Shown here: positions 8,087 through 17,469 of the stretch, one piece after another
Layout of the letters: each line of letters opens with the position of its first letter
Position numbering within the stretch: the first letter of the stretch is position 1
IMG/VR virus record: IMGVR_UViG_3300036785_000510
Span: 1-36,594 of that record
Origin: a virus
Length of the DNA stretch: 36,594 nt
Reading direction: 5' to 3' (one strand)
Program-made: the position numbers and the translations under genes
The notes under the pieces: model-generated
What the model saw: only the letters and a program-made list of their open reading frames with translations
Told to the model about the DNA's origin: nothing
Databases searched by the model: none

Positions 8087-11000
8087 ATGGGCGGCCAAAG
8101 CGGCGGAACGTCCGACAGCTATTCGCCGGGTCAATCGGATTACGGTAGGCGGTTAGCGACGCGAACGCAGGGGATTGCCGAGGCGGGGTTCGGCCCGCCG
8201 CCTCCTCCCGCGCCGGTCGATCCGGCGTTCAATCGAACCATCGGGCCGTATCTTCCTACCGGGCGAGCCCCGCTCCCGCTTGCGAATCCTTTTCGTCAGG
8301 GAGATCGGCCGCCCACCGGGCAAAACGTGCCGCTTCCGCCGAGGCGTCCCGGAGAGTATGGCTCTCCACGTACTTACGCACCCGGTGTTTCGACGAGCGC
8401 AGCAGCGGGGCAACCAGGACCGGAACGGCCAGCCTATATGCCGGTGCCTCCAGGGCGGCCATTTCCGGCAGGGGCAACGAAAAAGGCGCATCCGGCGGGC
8501 GAACTTGCGGGCCATATCGGGAGCATCATGTCCGATCCCGCGATGCAAGGTTCGAAGTTTTCGTTGAGCCCGAAAGGCGCGTCCGTGTCTTTGCCCTTGC
8601 CGATTATCGGGCAACTTTTGAACGCTTTGGGATTAGGCGGCCGGGGCGGCCAGTCCGGGCAAGGCGGCGGTGTCGGCGGTCTTGCTGCGCTGCAAGGCGG
8701 CCAGGGCGGCCAGCCCGGCCAAGGCGGAATGCCTCAGTACATCCAACCGGCCGGGGGCGGCGGCATGGTTCCGATCACCAATTCGATGTACGACCCGCGC
8801 ACCGGGCAGTTCACCGGGGGAACCGGCGTAGACTGGTGGCGCCGGACTCATGGCGGCGGCGCTGCACCTGTTCCGGGTGCTGCGCCTCAACCGGGTGTCG
8901 CCTCCCGGCCGGGCGCCGCGCCCGCTTCCGGTGCTCCTCCGGGCGGTTCGACCGGTCCCGCACCGGTATTTACCGGGCAGCCGCCCCCGAGCGGGGGGTA
9001 TACGGCGCCCGATAGAGGGGCTGTAAATCCGCCAAGCATTCCTCTTGGCGGGGCTCCCGTATGGGGCGTCAAAAATATTCCCTCGATGGTTGCCGGGGAT
9101 TTATCCTCGCGCAGTACCTATGCTCATAAGGGCGAGCCGCTGGCCAGCGTCAATGGGTTCGTCGTCCATCATACGGGTGGCCGGGGGACGCCGGAAAGCA
9201 TAATGAATACCTTTAATCAACGCGGCTTTCCTGCTCAGTATATTATGGATAGGGACGGTAAAATCTATTCGGCGCTTCCAGAGGGAACTCGCGGCTCGCA
9301 TATCCAGAATGCTAAGAATGGAAGCGGCTTGAACAACCGTAACGCGCTTGGAATGGAGATCATCGCCAAGAACGATGCGGATGTGACGCCAGCGCAAAAG
9401 CAGGCGGCGGCGGCGTTCATCGAGGCGAAGTCGAAGCAGTACGGCTTTCCGAGCTCGAATGTTTATGGCCACGGGGAAGTCAATCCCGGCCACAAGGAAG
9501 CCGATGAGGGACTCTCGGTAGCGCGCATGGTTCGCTCCGGCGGCGGCGGCGGCGGCGGTGGCGTTCCGTCTCCGCAGCCTAGCGGCGGCGGCGTAGCGGC
9601 GAGGAGAGGAAGGGGCAGGGCGGGGGAATCTGGTCAAGAGGGCGGATTCAATTACGACGATTATGCTAAAAGGGTGAGCGGGGTCGAGTCTGCTGGAGGA
9701 ACCAATTTAGGCAAGCGCGGCAACGAGTATCAAATGGGTGCGCCCGAAATAGCTCAATACGGTTCCGGCCCGGAAGGAATGCGGAGAATGACCGAAGATT
9801 ATTATAGGCAAATGACAACCAATCTCGGTAGGTCTCCAACTCCTCAAGAGTTATATCTTGCTCATCAACAAGGTGTTCAAGGTGCTACTAAATTACTTAA
9901 TAACCCCGACATGCCTGCCGGGAAGGTCGTGCCGCCCAGCCATATTATCGGCAATGGCGGCGATCCGAACATGCTCGCCAAGGATTACGTCGCTAAGCAG
10001 TTTGGCAGATACGACGAGGCAAGCGGGGGAGACGCGGGCGCTGCTCCGCGTGCCGTTCCGGGCGTTTCGACGGCGGCGGGGCAACCGCAATCCGGCACCG
10101 GCTGGCAGCCTACGACGTTTCGGGGCAACACATTCCAACCGGGCGCTGGCGCAGGCGGCGTTGGCGCTCCGGGCGCGGCGGGGGCCGTCTCTCCTCCCAC
10201 GGTTCCCGCCGCCGCTCCTCCGACAGGCGACGCCGGTATGCAACCGGCTGCTTATCCTCCAGGCACTTATTATCAGCCCGGCATGGAGCCTTCGGAACGA
10301 GGCACGCTCCCGCCCATCCAACCGCAACGGCCTTATACCGAATCGCCCGATTATAGGCCGGAACCGCCTAGTCCCGGTGCCGTAGAACAACATGTATACA
10401 ACCAGCTGGAGGGACAATTGCGCCAAGAAGCGCCTGCGTATGGCGGCCGTTCGGGTGGGAGCGGCTTGTTGGGCATGTTAGGCGGGATGGACAAAAGCTT
10501 TAGAGGCAAACGTCAACAAGAGTTCGAGAGATCGAGCGAAGGTCGAATAAGAGAACAAGTTAAGCTAGCGAAGGATGAGGCTACAACAAATTACAAGGAT
10601 TGGGAGGACGGCAGGAAAGAATGGAATCGAAGGGAAGAAGATCGCGTTAAGCAAGAGAATATTTATAGGACAGACGCTTTGAGGGAAGCTAGAGGCGAAC
10701 ATAAAGAAGCCGTTACGGAGAAGCATCGAGAGCAGATCGAGGTAGATAAGGAGAGAACTCGTGCCGATGTCGAACGGAGATCGCAAAGAGCGGCGGCAAG
10801 GACATCTCTCGAAAGCAAAATTCACGATCTGGAGAACGATAGTACCCGCCTTCGAGGGGAGATAAAAGATCAGATGAAGGATGTCGAGAAGGCAAAAAAA
10901 GAGTTAGACGATAATACCGGATATTGGGCAGATAAGGATAAACATGATAAAGCTCAAGAGGACTATGATGCCCAAAAAGATTTGCTCGATGGATACAAAA

Positions 11001-11248
11001 GAACGCTCAAACGAAAAGAAGCTGCTATCGATGCAGGGGAAAAGGAACTGGAGAAGTTCGACACCGACGCCGCCAATGGTCGGGGTAATGGTGCCGCTGC
11101 TCCTAGCGGCAATGGCGCTGCAAAGAGTTTAGATAAACCTACTGGCGGAACGCTTGCCGAGGCTAGGAAAGCTATTGCTAGAGGCGCGCCCAGAGAAGCA
11201 ATTATCCAAAAGATGATAGACAACGGGATCGATCCATCGGGGTTATAA
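8087..11248 (+). CDS. large virion-associated peptidoglycan hydrolase: amidase_2 plus transglycosylase-like domain
   Basis: 1053 residues. Residues 1-340 are Pro/Gly-rich and probably disordered. Residues about 350-485 form an N-acetylmuramoyl-L-alanine amidase of the PGRP/amidase_2 type: NGFVVHHTGG supplies the first zinc His (361 or 362), VYGHGEVNPGHKEAD supplies His462 and Asp473. A Gly-rich hinge follows. Residues about 520-640 resemble a lytic transglycosylase (VSGVESAGG with candidate catalytic Glu534; ELYLAHQQGVQGATKLL). A second Pro-rich linker precedes a long charged coiled coil (about 800-1000). It probably opens the cell wall during DNA entry. The linker DNA is GC-rich, unlike the coiled-coil end. 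Confidence 0.85.
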   Translation: MGGQSGGTSDSYSPGQSDYGRRLATRTQGIAEAGFGPPPPPAPVDPAFNRTIGPYLPTGRAPLPLANPFRQGDRPPTGQNVPLPPRRPGEYGSPRTYAPGVSTSAAAGQPGPERPAYMPVPPGRPFPAGATKKAHPAGELAGHIGSIMSDPAMQGSKFSLSPKGASVSLPLPIIGQLLNALGLGGRGGQSGQGGGVGGLAALQGGQGGQPGQGGMPQYIQPAGGGGMVPITNSMYDPRTGQFTGGTGVDWWRRTHGGGAAPVPGAAPQPGVASRPGAAPASGAPPGGSTGPAPVFTGQPPPSGGYTAPDRGAVNPPSIPLGGAPVWGVKNIPSMVAGDLSSRSTYAHKGEPLASVNGFVVHHTGGRGTPESIMNTFNQRGFPAQYIMDRDGKIYSALPEGTRGSHIQNAKNGSGLNNRNALGMEIIAKNDADVTPAQKQAAAAFIEAKSKQYGFPSSNVYGHGEVNPGHKEADEGLSVARMVRSGGGGGGGGVPSPQPSGGGVAARRGRGRAGESGQEGGFNYDDYAKRVSGVESAGGTNLGKRGNEYQMGAPEIAQYGSGPEGMRRMTEDYYRQMTTNLGRSPTPQELYLAHQQGVQGATKLLNNPDMPAGKVVPPSHIIGNGGDPNMLAKDYVAKQFGRYDEASGGDAGAAPRAVPGVSTAAGQPQSGTGWQPTTFRGNTFQPGAGAGGVGAPGAAGAVSPPTVPAAAPPTGDAGMQPAAYPPGTYYQPGMEPSERGTLPPIQPQRPYTESPDYRPEPPSPGAVEQHVYNQLEGQLRQEAPAYGGRSGGSGLLGMLGGMDKSFRGKRQQEFERSSEGRIREQVKLAKDEATTNYKDWEDGRKEWNRREEDRVKQENIYRTDALREARGEHKEAVTEKHREQIEVDKERTRADVERRSQRAAARTSLESKIHDLENDSTRLRGEIKDQMKDVEKAKKELDDNTGYWADKDKHDKAQEDYDAQKDLLDGYKRTLKRKEAAIDAGEKELEKFDTDAANGRGNGAAAPSGNGAAKSLDKPTGGTLAEARKAIARGAPREAIIQKMIDNGIDPSGL

Positions 11249-11249
11249 A

Positions 11250-14200
11250 ATGGACCTGACATTCGACGAATTGATTCCTAACGGCAAGAAAAAGCCTGAC
11301 AGCTCCAATAATAAGGCAAGAGCCGCTTCGAAAGACTTGTCGTTCGACGAGTTGATTCCGGCGAAAGGGGCACTGCCTGCAGCCGCACCGCCCGTCGCCG
11401 CGCCTGCTCCCGGCCCGACTCTCGATCCTATCGAGCTAGGCAAGGAGCGACTTGGAGGGGCATGGGAGCAAATCAAGCGGGGCGCCGGGGAGCTGAATCC
11501 TTTCGCTCCCGCGCGGCACGAGCAGCCGAGCGGTATTCTAGGACGGATCGTCGGTCCCGGCTATGCGCAAACCGGACGCGGCATTGCCGACATCGTAAGC
11601 GGCGCGCTCTCGCCGCTCTCCGCTCCCTTCGAGTACGCGGGCAATGTCGCCGAGCGCGGGGCGAGCGCGGCCTTTCCGGGCCAGCGGATCGTGCGATCCG
11701 AAGACGTTCAAAAAGCTATCGAGTCGGGCCTCGCGCCCGGTCGCGCCTCGCCGGGGTTCTTGGGCGCAAAAATGCGCCTGCGCGGCCCGGAGCCCCCTGG
11801 ACCTCCCGGCGCGGGCGCAGAACCGCCTCGGCCGGGTGCCGAGCCACCACCCCAGCCGACACCCGAAACCCCCCCGCCGGCGGGCGAACCGTCGCGCGGG
11901 CCCGGTACAACAACAGGAGAGAGAAATGTTATCAAAGATCAAAGCAATGTACCGGCGCCGCCGGGAATGGCGGCAGGCCGCGCACCGGGAGGGGATCAAG
12001 TGCCCGGTGCGGGGGCTGAGACGGTTCCTCCGACGAAGCTGGGCAAACTAGCTCCGCCGTCCGCTCGCGCGCCGCACGAGCCGGATGTCGAAAAGCCGGT
12101 TTCTTCGAGCGAACTGTCCGCCGCGTCGAGACTCGCTTCCGAAGGCACCGTGAATCGCCATGTCCTGCACGACCTGGAAGGCATAGAATACCGCCGCCAG
12201 GGGCGCGAAGACGCCGTGCGCATCGAAACGAACAACGACTTGCGGAGGCTTGGCCCCGATGTCGTAGGCAGCGATATGGATCGCAGGCTCTACGGGCAGG
12301 GGGAAGGCGATGCGAGCATCTCTTTGACGCCGGAAGAACAAGCGTTCCGCGACAAAGAGATCAAGCCTTGGCTCGAAGGCAACAAAGAGTTGTGGCAGTC
12401 GATTGTCCGCACGATGAAAGGGGGCGTAAAACCGGCTTTAACTCCTGAATTAGCTAACGAGTTAGAGCACTTAAATCCCGATTACATGCACAGGATTACC
12501 GTTGATTCGGCCGATAGGCTTCTTGGCAGAAGTACCGATGTTACCGGCGAATCTATCGACGTAGGCGGCGGGCCGCGCGCTGTGCGACCCGGATTCGGAG
12601 CGGCGCCCGCGACCAAGCCGCGCCGCTTCTTTTCGGCCGAAGGAACGAACGGAGAGAAGTCCATCGTCTACGTCAAGAAAGGCAAGGTCTATAAGTTCGA
12701 TAGAAGCGAAGGGGCCGAACCGGGTGAACGCCGGAAGATAGGCGACTTGCCCAAAGGTGCCAAGGGCGAGGCAGGCAATGTTTTCGTGTCGAAGAACGGT
12801 ACGAAATATAAGTTGGGTACTGCCTTAACCAAGGATATCGAAGCGGAGACTGGTACGCAGTATGTTAAGAGTGCTTTGGTATCGACTCGCTTAAATCGCA
12901 TCCAATTGCAAAAGATGTATGATAGCATAAGAGCGACTAAAGAGTTTGAGAATTATGCTAGAAAACATGGTCTTGCCAGCGGCGTACCGGGCAAAGGGTT
13001 CATTCATACCAAGTTTCCACAGCTAGGACATTTGTATTTTAATCCTCGTGTTGCTAAGCACTTGGATGCTTTGGCTCCTAAAATAAAAGAGGGTGAAGAT
13101 TCGTTGGGATTTTTTGCAAGAATCTCGCAAACCCTAACGTCGTCTCTGTTCTTCAATCCGGTAGTGCATGCAGGCAATGTCGTCGCTCATGCGTTTTACG
13201 AGCGGGGGTGGCGGAACTTTAACCCCCTATCTTACGGGAGATATGGAAAAGCTCTTGCGCGTGCCGCGAAAGCTACTTGGACGCAAAATAAAGACTTTCA
13301 AGAGCTTATATCTGAGGGTGGTGCCCTGCAATACGGCAAGAGGCTTGCGAATAGAGAACTATCGGATCGCATGTTCTCGAACATAGCAGAGTTGCAGCGT
13401 AGCGAAGAAGGAAAAGGACTTCTAAAAAGGTGGGAAAAGCTCACTGGCATTCCGCCTATTAGTATGATAAGAACGCTATATAAATACAGTGGCGATGCTC
13501 TATGGATAGCTGGCGATACTCTTACTGCCGCTGCTTTTTACGAGAGGCAATTGGCACATGGAGAAGAGATTTTAGCGAAGTCGATAGCTAAAGTGCATAA
13601 GGACATACCTTCATATAGAAACCCAATCGAGAAGATACTGCCGGGACAAGCAGGGAGAACGATAGGCGATATTACGAGACAGAATGCTACGCGAGCTTTT
13701 AATAATTTCATGCCTTATCACGAGAACATTATCAGGGGCTTTACTAATATGTTCGACGATATGGCGCAAGGGGTAAAGCATATGGGAGATACGGAGGCTC
13801 GCGCCGATGCCAGAGAAGCGGTAGGGAAAGCCGTGGCTCTCGGCGGCGGGTTCCTCCTGTATACTATTTATGGAGATCGGGCAGCGCAAAGCGCGACCGG
13901 GAACGAGCAGGCAGAAGCCTTCAGGTTCGGCCCGTTCGGCATTATGCAGCTCGCCATGGACGCCATGACGGACAAGAAACTTAATCCTGGAGCAATAACA
14001 AGACTCGCAACGGGGGGAATGTTCTCTCCGTCGCCATTACTAGAATTAGGAGCGAATGTATATGGGTACAATGCATATAGAATGGCTCCAATTTATAACC
14101 CGAATTTGACGAAGAAAGAGGAATACGAACGATATAAAGAAGGAGGTGCCGGGGTGCCATGGAAGGAAAGGCTAGAGACTATGTTCGGTTCGGCAGTCAA

Positions 14201-14327
14201 CCCGATACAAAGAGCCCTTGAGATATATCGTTCGAAACCTAGCGAGATACCTAGTCAGTTAGGTCATTTAGCAGGAGTAACGAGTTTTAAGCGCAGAAGT
14301 GAAAAGCCGAAATATTCGGGAGACTGA
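11250..14327 (+). CDS. large internal virion protein (DNA ejection type)
   Basis: 1025 residues, ATG one base after the previous stop. Two copies of the short motif DL(T/S)FDELIP lie at residues 2-10 and 29-37, as seen at the start of other phage internal proteins. Residues about 45-330 are Pro/Ala/Gly-rich. The C-terminal two thirds is a folded, mostly helical region with SLFFNPVVHAGNVVAHAF and a hydrophobic stretch near residue 865 (AVALGGGFLLYTIYG) that could contact membrane. No peptidase or ADP-ribosyltransferase signature was recognised. Size and position match T7 gp16/P22 gp16-like ejection proteins functionally, not by detectable homology. Confidence 0.6.
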   Translation: MDLTFDELIPNGKKKPDSSNNKARAASKDLSFDELIPAKGALPAAAPPVAAPAPGPTLDPIELGKERLGGAWEQIKRGAGELNPFAPARHEQPSGILGRIVGPGYAQTGRGIADIVSGALSPLSAPFEYAGNVAERGASAAFPGQRIVRSEDVQKAIESGLAPGRASPGFLGAKMRLRGPEPPGPPGAGAEPPRPGAEPPPQPTPETPPPAGEPSRGPGTTTGERNVIKDQSNVPAPPGMAAGRAPGGDQVPGAGAETVPPTKLGKLAPPSARAPHEPDVEKPVSSSELSAASRLASEGTVNRHVLHDLEGIEYRRQGREDAVRIETNNDLRRLGPDVVGSDMDRRLYGQGEGDASISLTPEEQAFRDKEIKPWLEGNKELWQSIVRTMKGGVKPALTPELANELEHLNPDYMHRITVDSADRLLGRSTDVTGESIDVGGGPRAVRPGFGAAPATKPRRFFSAEGTNGEKSIVYVKKGKVYKFDRSEGAEPGERRKIGDLPKGAKGEAGNVFVSKNGTKYKLGTALTKDIEAETGTQYVKSALVSTRLNRIQLQKMYDSIRATKEFENYARKHGLASGVPGKGFIHTKFPQLGHLYFNPRVAKHLDALAPKIKEGEDSLGFFARISQTLTSSLFFNPVVHAGNVVAHAFYERGWRNFNPLSYGRYGKALARAAKATWTQNKDFQELISEGGALQYGKRLANRELSDRMFSNIAELQRSEEGKGLLKRWEKLTGIPPISMIRTLYKYSGDALWIAGDTLTAAAFYERQLAHGEEILAKSIAKVHKDIPSYRNPIEKILPGQAGRTIGDITRQNATRAFNNFMPYHENIIRGFTNMFDDMAQGVKHMGDTEARADAREAVGKAVALGGGFLLYTIYGDRAAQSATGNEQAEAFRFGPFGIMQLAMDAMTDKKLNPGAITRLATGGMFSPSPLLELGANVYGYNAYRMAPIYNPNLTKKEEYERYKEGGAGVPWKERLETMFGSAVNPIQRALEIYRSKPSEIPSQLGHLAGVTSFKRRSEKPKYSGD

Positions 14328-14328
14328 T

Positions 14329-14421
14329 ATGCCGAACGAAGTGTCGCTCGACCAAGACGATGACGAAGAGGTATTAGATCCTGTAGGCGAGACTGAGACA
14401 TATCCTTCGATTGCCGCTTGA
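14329..14421 (+). CDS. 30-residue acidic peptide
   Basis: ATG one base after the preceding stop, with GGGAG seven bases upstream. The product is very acidic (LDQDDDEEVLDPVGETETY). Tight spacing and the ribosome site support translation; nothing is known about function. It closes the virion gene cluster before an inverted repeat. Confidence 0.4.
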   Translation: MPNEVSLDQDDDEEVLDPVGETETYPSIAA

Positions 14422-14440
14422 TTTTTCTGGTCAAGGCCTT

Positions 14441-14468
14441 AAATTCAGGACTTGCACTGCCTGAATTT
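14441..14468. repeat. perfect 9-bp inverted repeat in a 112-bp gene gap
   Basis: AAATTCAGG (14441-14449) is mirrored by CCTGAATTT (14460-14468) with a 10-base loop, and CAGGA recurs directly after it. It lies between the virion genes and the ATP-grasp gene. There is no T-run on either side, so an intrinsic terminator is unlikely; an operator or mRNA hairpin fits better. Confidence 0.5.
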
Positions 14469-14533
14469 CAGGACACCTTAATCTTAAATGGACCTAGAGG
14501 CGGGAAGAGATTCGTAGTGGGGAGCGGCAAGTT

Positions 14534-15817
14534 TTGAAAGTATTATTTTTGGACACATGTGGTGACTGTCTCGATCTTGTAATGCGCGCACAAGCTGCGG
14601 AGCATGACTGCATCCATTTTATCTCTTATGTAAACGAAAAGTTCAGGAGGATCGGCGTAGGGCTCACCAAAGTCGTCAGAGAGTTTAAGCCGTTCCTTAA
14701 ATGGGCAGACCTCATCGTCCTTTGCGATAATATCACTTATCTCGATACTATCGATGCGTTTCGGTTCGACAATCCGCAAACCATCGTGTTCGGACCAACT
14801 AAAAAAGCTGCTAGTTGGGAGACGGATAGGGAGGTTGGAATGAGGATATTCCAAAAACATGGTATTCCTATTCCAGATTTTAAGCTCTTTACCTCGTATG
14901 AAGATGCCGTTCGATATGTTAAAAAGCATGATGAACGCCTCGTGTGCAAGCCATGTGGCGATGCAGATAAAGACTTATCCTACGTGTCTAAAGGCCCGGA
15001 AGATATGCTTTTCATGCTCGACAAATGGGAGAAAATGGGAAAGATGAAAACGCGATTTATATTACAAGAGTATATTCAAGGGATCGAGTTTGGAGTAGCT
15101 TGTTATTATGGTAAGAATGGGCCAGCCGAAACATACGAAGAGAACTTCGAACATAAGAAGCTCATGTCCGGGGAAATAGGTCCTACTACAGGCGAGATGG
15201 GGACTGTTATCCAATTCACGAAGGTCAGCAAGTTGTATGACGATATCATTGTCCCTATCGTGGACGATATTCAACGTACAGGGATGACAGGTAACATAGA
15301 TATTAATTGTATCGTCGATAGCAAAGGGCAAGCTTGGCCATTGGAGTGGTCCGTGCGCATGGGGTTTCCGAGTCTCCAAATCCAGGCTCCTCTATTTCCT
15401 GACGATCCAGTACAATGGATGTACGATCTTGTTGCTTTCGACGTGGAGCCGAAATTCGATTCGCGCGTAAGCACCGGAGTTTCCGTCGTTCTGCATCCAT
15501 TCCCTTATGGCAGTTATCCTCATGAAAAGGTTTTGGATTTTCCTATTTTTGGGCTCGATTACGGGAATTTATTCAACTCCATCTCGCCCTATCAGGTTCA
15601 AGCCGGTGCGATTACCGACTGGCGAACCGCCGGCGACTATGTTCTCGTTGCGACGGGGCGCGGGAGCAGCGTCAAAAATTCTGCTAAGAAGGCGTATGAA
15701 ACTATCGAACATATTCATATTCCCGGAGGCATGATGTATCGCGACGATATCGGCGAGAAGGTCGTAGCCGCGATCCCGGAGTTGCAGAAGCACGGCTACG
15801 CGGTAGGGTTCAAATAA
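14534..15817 (+). CDS. PurD-like ATP-grasp ligase
   Basis: 427 residues, TTG start chosen because GGGGAG at 14519-14524 is correctly spaced. Length and order match phosphoribosylamine-glycine ligase: ATP-grasp core with FILQEYIQGIEFGVACYY, ENFEHKKLMSGEIGPTTGEMGT (PurD has a closely similar HKR...GPNTGGMG loop), the Mg-binding WPLEWSVRMGFPSLQ, and the C-terminal VSVVLHPFPYG and ATGRG domains. The N-terminal loop DTCGDCLDL departs from the Gly-rich loop of PurD, so the substrate may differ. PurD joins glycine to phosphoribosylamine in purine synthesis. A phage copy could boost purines or make a modified nucleotide; it sits downstream of virion genes, not in the replication module. Confidence 0.8.
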   Translation: MKVLFLDTCGDCLDLVMRAQAAEHDCIHFISYVNEKFRRIGVGLTKVVREFKPFLKWADLIVLCDNITYLDTIDAFRFDNPQTIVFGPTKKAASWETDREVGMRIFQKHGIPIPDFKLFTSYEDAVRYVKKHDERLVCKPCGDADKDLSYVSKGPEDMLFMLDKWEKMGKMKTRFILQEYIQGIEFGVACYYGKNGPAETYEENFEHKKLMSGEIGPTTGEMGTVIQFTKVSKLYDDIIVPIVDDIQRTGMTGNIDINCIVDSKGQAWPLEWSVRMGFPSLQIQAPLFPDDPVQWMYDLVAFDVEPKFDSRVSTGVSVVLHPFPYGSYPHEKVLDFPIFGLDYGNLFNSISPYQVQAGAITDWRTAGDYVLVATGRGSSVKNSAKKAYETIEHIHIPGGMMYRDDIGEKVVAAIPELQKHGYAVGFK

Positions 15818-16026
15818 GAAGGTGGCGTCGCTCGCCTAGCCGCGTCGCCGTCGAGGTAGCCTTGGTTGTATTCGGCGCGCGCGCGGCCAGCCTGATAAGC
15901 TTCGAACGCCGAGGTCGAGACGAGGTCCGGGCGGTTGAGATCGTCATCGGCGCGGAGCCCCTCGAAGGCGCGGGTGTAGCCGTTGGCATAGGCCTTCGAG
16001 GGTCGGAATTTGCGGCTTGTTGCCAT
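15796..16026 (-). CDS. small protein with GY-repeat pattern, unknown
   Basis: 76 residues from the internal ATG at 16026 (an upstream in-frame start at 16086 would overlap the next gene end). Two related segments, KAYANGYTRAFEGLRADD and FEAYQAGRARAEYNQGYLDG, follow the pattern AYxxGxxxAxxG, as in ribosome-modulation-factor-like and other short phage proteins. It overlaps the convergent ATP-grasp gene by 22 bp at the 3' ends. Last gene of the short leftward cluster. Confidence 0.55.
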   Translation of the reverse strand: MATSRKFRPSKAYANGYTRAFEGLRADDDLNRPDLVSTSAFEAYQAGRARAEYNQGYLDGDAARRATPPSYLNPTA

Positions 16027-16040
16027 TGGCAAATCTCGTT

Positions 16041-16577
16041 TCACTCTTTCGTTCCAGCAGAAATTTGTTGCTGAAAATCGCGCCAAATATGTTGGTAGGA
16101 AACCCGATTCGTGCTTTCGAGGATTCCGCGCATTGCCTCGGAATTTAGCCCGAGATTGAGAAGCGCTTCTCGATCATGCCGTTTGATGTGTATTTCGTTT
16201 CTCTCCAACCATTCGCCAAAAGCATTATCGCTCGGAAGCCTCGCTCGCGCCTCGCAAAGAAGCGCCGCGCGCTCGATCGCTACCTCGATCCATTCGAGGC
16301 GGTTAGCAGTTTCCCTAGCGAGATTATCCTTGAGCTTGGCAATAAGATGGACGGCTGGAAATTTTATTACATTTTCCGGTTCCCTCACATGAGGTAACCG
16401 GCCTGCGTTTCTGGCGACATGCGCTGCGCGCGCGCGACACGCGAGAATTTGCCGCGTGGCTTTCGCGCCTGCGACGAGCACGTCGGCCAGATCTTTCGCC
16501 GTCAAGAGATGCGCGCCTAATGCTTTCGTAATTTCTTCGTCGGTCATTTCATGACCCCCAGGTCGAGTATAAGCCAT
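16041..16577 (-). CDS. DUF3102-like protein, tandem paralogue (short form)
   Basis: 178 residues; an internal ATG at 16547 has a better ribosome site (GGGGGT) and may be the true start. The C-terminal about 85 residues (RLEWIEVAIERAALLCEARA ... FGEWLERNEIHIKRHDREALLNLG ... QQISAGTKE) closely match the same region of the upstream gene, so the pair arose by duplication. The LLCEARA...FGEWLE pattern resembles the DUF3102/ParB-related group of phage and plasmid proteins. No HTH is obvious. A role in regulation is inferred from the neighbourhood. Confidence 0.7.
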   Translation of the reverse strand: MAYTRPGGHEMTDEEITKALGAHLLTAKDLADVLVAGAKATRQILACRARAAHVARNAGRLPHVREPENVIKFPAVHLIAKLKDNLARETANRLEWIEVAIERAALLCEARARLPSDNAFGEWLERNEIHIKRHDREALLNLGLNSEAMRGILESTNRVSYQHIWRDFQQQISAGTKE

Positions 16578-16580
16578 TCG

Positions 16581-17405
16581 CTACTCTTTTGTCTCGACGG
16601 AAATTTGCTGGAGAACGTCTTGCCATATCAGTCGGTACGATTTCCGGTCGGTGCTTTCGAGAGCCCGGCGCATTGCTTCGACGTTCGCGCCGAGGTTTAA
16701 GAGCGCGGCGCGATCCTGATGTTTTAGAGGGATTTTGTTCTCGTCGAGCCATTTGCCGAATGCATTGTCGTTTGAAAATCGCGACCGGGCTTCGCAGAGC
16801 AGCGCTGCCAATTCGATAGACGAGTCGATCCATTCGAGAGTTTGCCCGTAAGCGCGTTTGATGCGGGTTGCGAGTTCCGGTAATTCTACCGGTTTACCAG
16901 CGATGGTAAACCGTCCTAATTCGTTGATTTTGTTAGTGTTTGCGACATACGCTTCTTTTTTTCGTTGGCCGTAAGCGCGGACGGCCACGAGATTCCTCGC
17001 GCGCCGCTTTTTCTGTTCCTCGTTTTTCTGTGCCGCTTTCTTCTCGGCGGCGAGGCGCGCCTGCTCGGCGCCCCGAGCGTGCTTTGCCTCAAGCTTAAGC
17101 TTGTTCTCGGCGTCGCGCGCTGCGTTTGTTGCATCGCGTTCTTGCATCTTTTTTGCTTTGCCGATTGCGGTTGCGCGAGCAAACTCGGCTCGCGCGAGCT
17201 TGGCGTCCGTTTTACGAAGCACCCCCGTGATGTCGGTGATGACATCCATGCCGATCTGAAGATCGTACAGGCACCAATCGACGAACTTCGCATCGTTGCC
17301 GATCTCGGTATGCACATGGCCAAGCTCGGTTAGGAACGACTGGTAGAAATTACGGCCCTTGGTCCATAGGACTCTAAGCCGCGCGATTCTCTCTTGATCG
17401 ATCAT
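16581..17405 (-). CDS. DUF3102-like protein with coiled coil, tandem paralogue (long form)
   Basis: 274 residues from ATG 17405, preceded by AGGAAAAACAA; a TTG further upstream is less likely. Order: N-terminal helical domain (about 1-70), Lys/Ala/Glu-rich coiled coil (about 70-150), then AGKPVELPELATRIKRAYG and the DUF3102-like C-terminus (TLEWIDSSIELAALLCEARS, FGKWLDENKIPLKHQDRAAL, QQISVETKE) shared with the downstream gene. Its stop is 3 bp from the paralogue start. It could be a DNA- or partition-type adaptor, unproven. Confidence 0.7.
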   Translation of the reverse strand: MIDQERIARLRVLWTKGRNFYQSFLTELGHVHTEIGNDAKFVDWCLYDLQIGMDVITDITGVLRKTDAKLARAEFARATAIGKAKKMQERDATNAARDAENKLKLEAKHARGAEQARLAAEKKAAQKNEEQKKRRARNLVAVRAYGQRKKEAYVANTNKINELGRFTIAGKPVELPELATRIKRAYGQTLEWIDSSIELAALLCEARSRFSNDNAFGKWLDENKIPLKHQDRAALLNLGANVEAMRRALESTDRKSYRLIWQDVLQQISVETKE

Positions 17406-17469
17406 TTGTTTTTCCTGCAATCGACGATTGATTTGCCGGAGGCCGGTTGCCCGGCCTCCGTTTCTTTCG

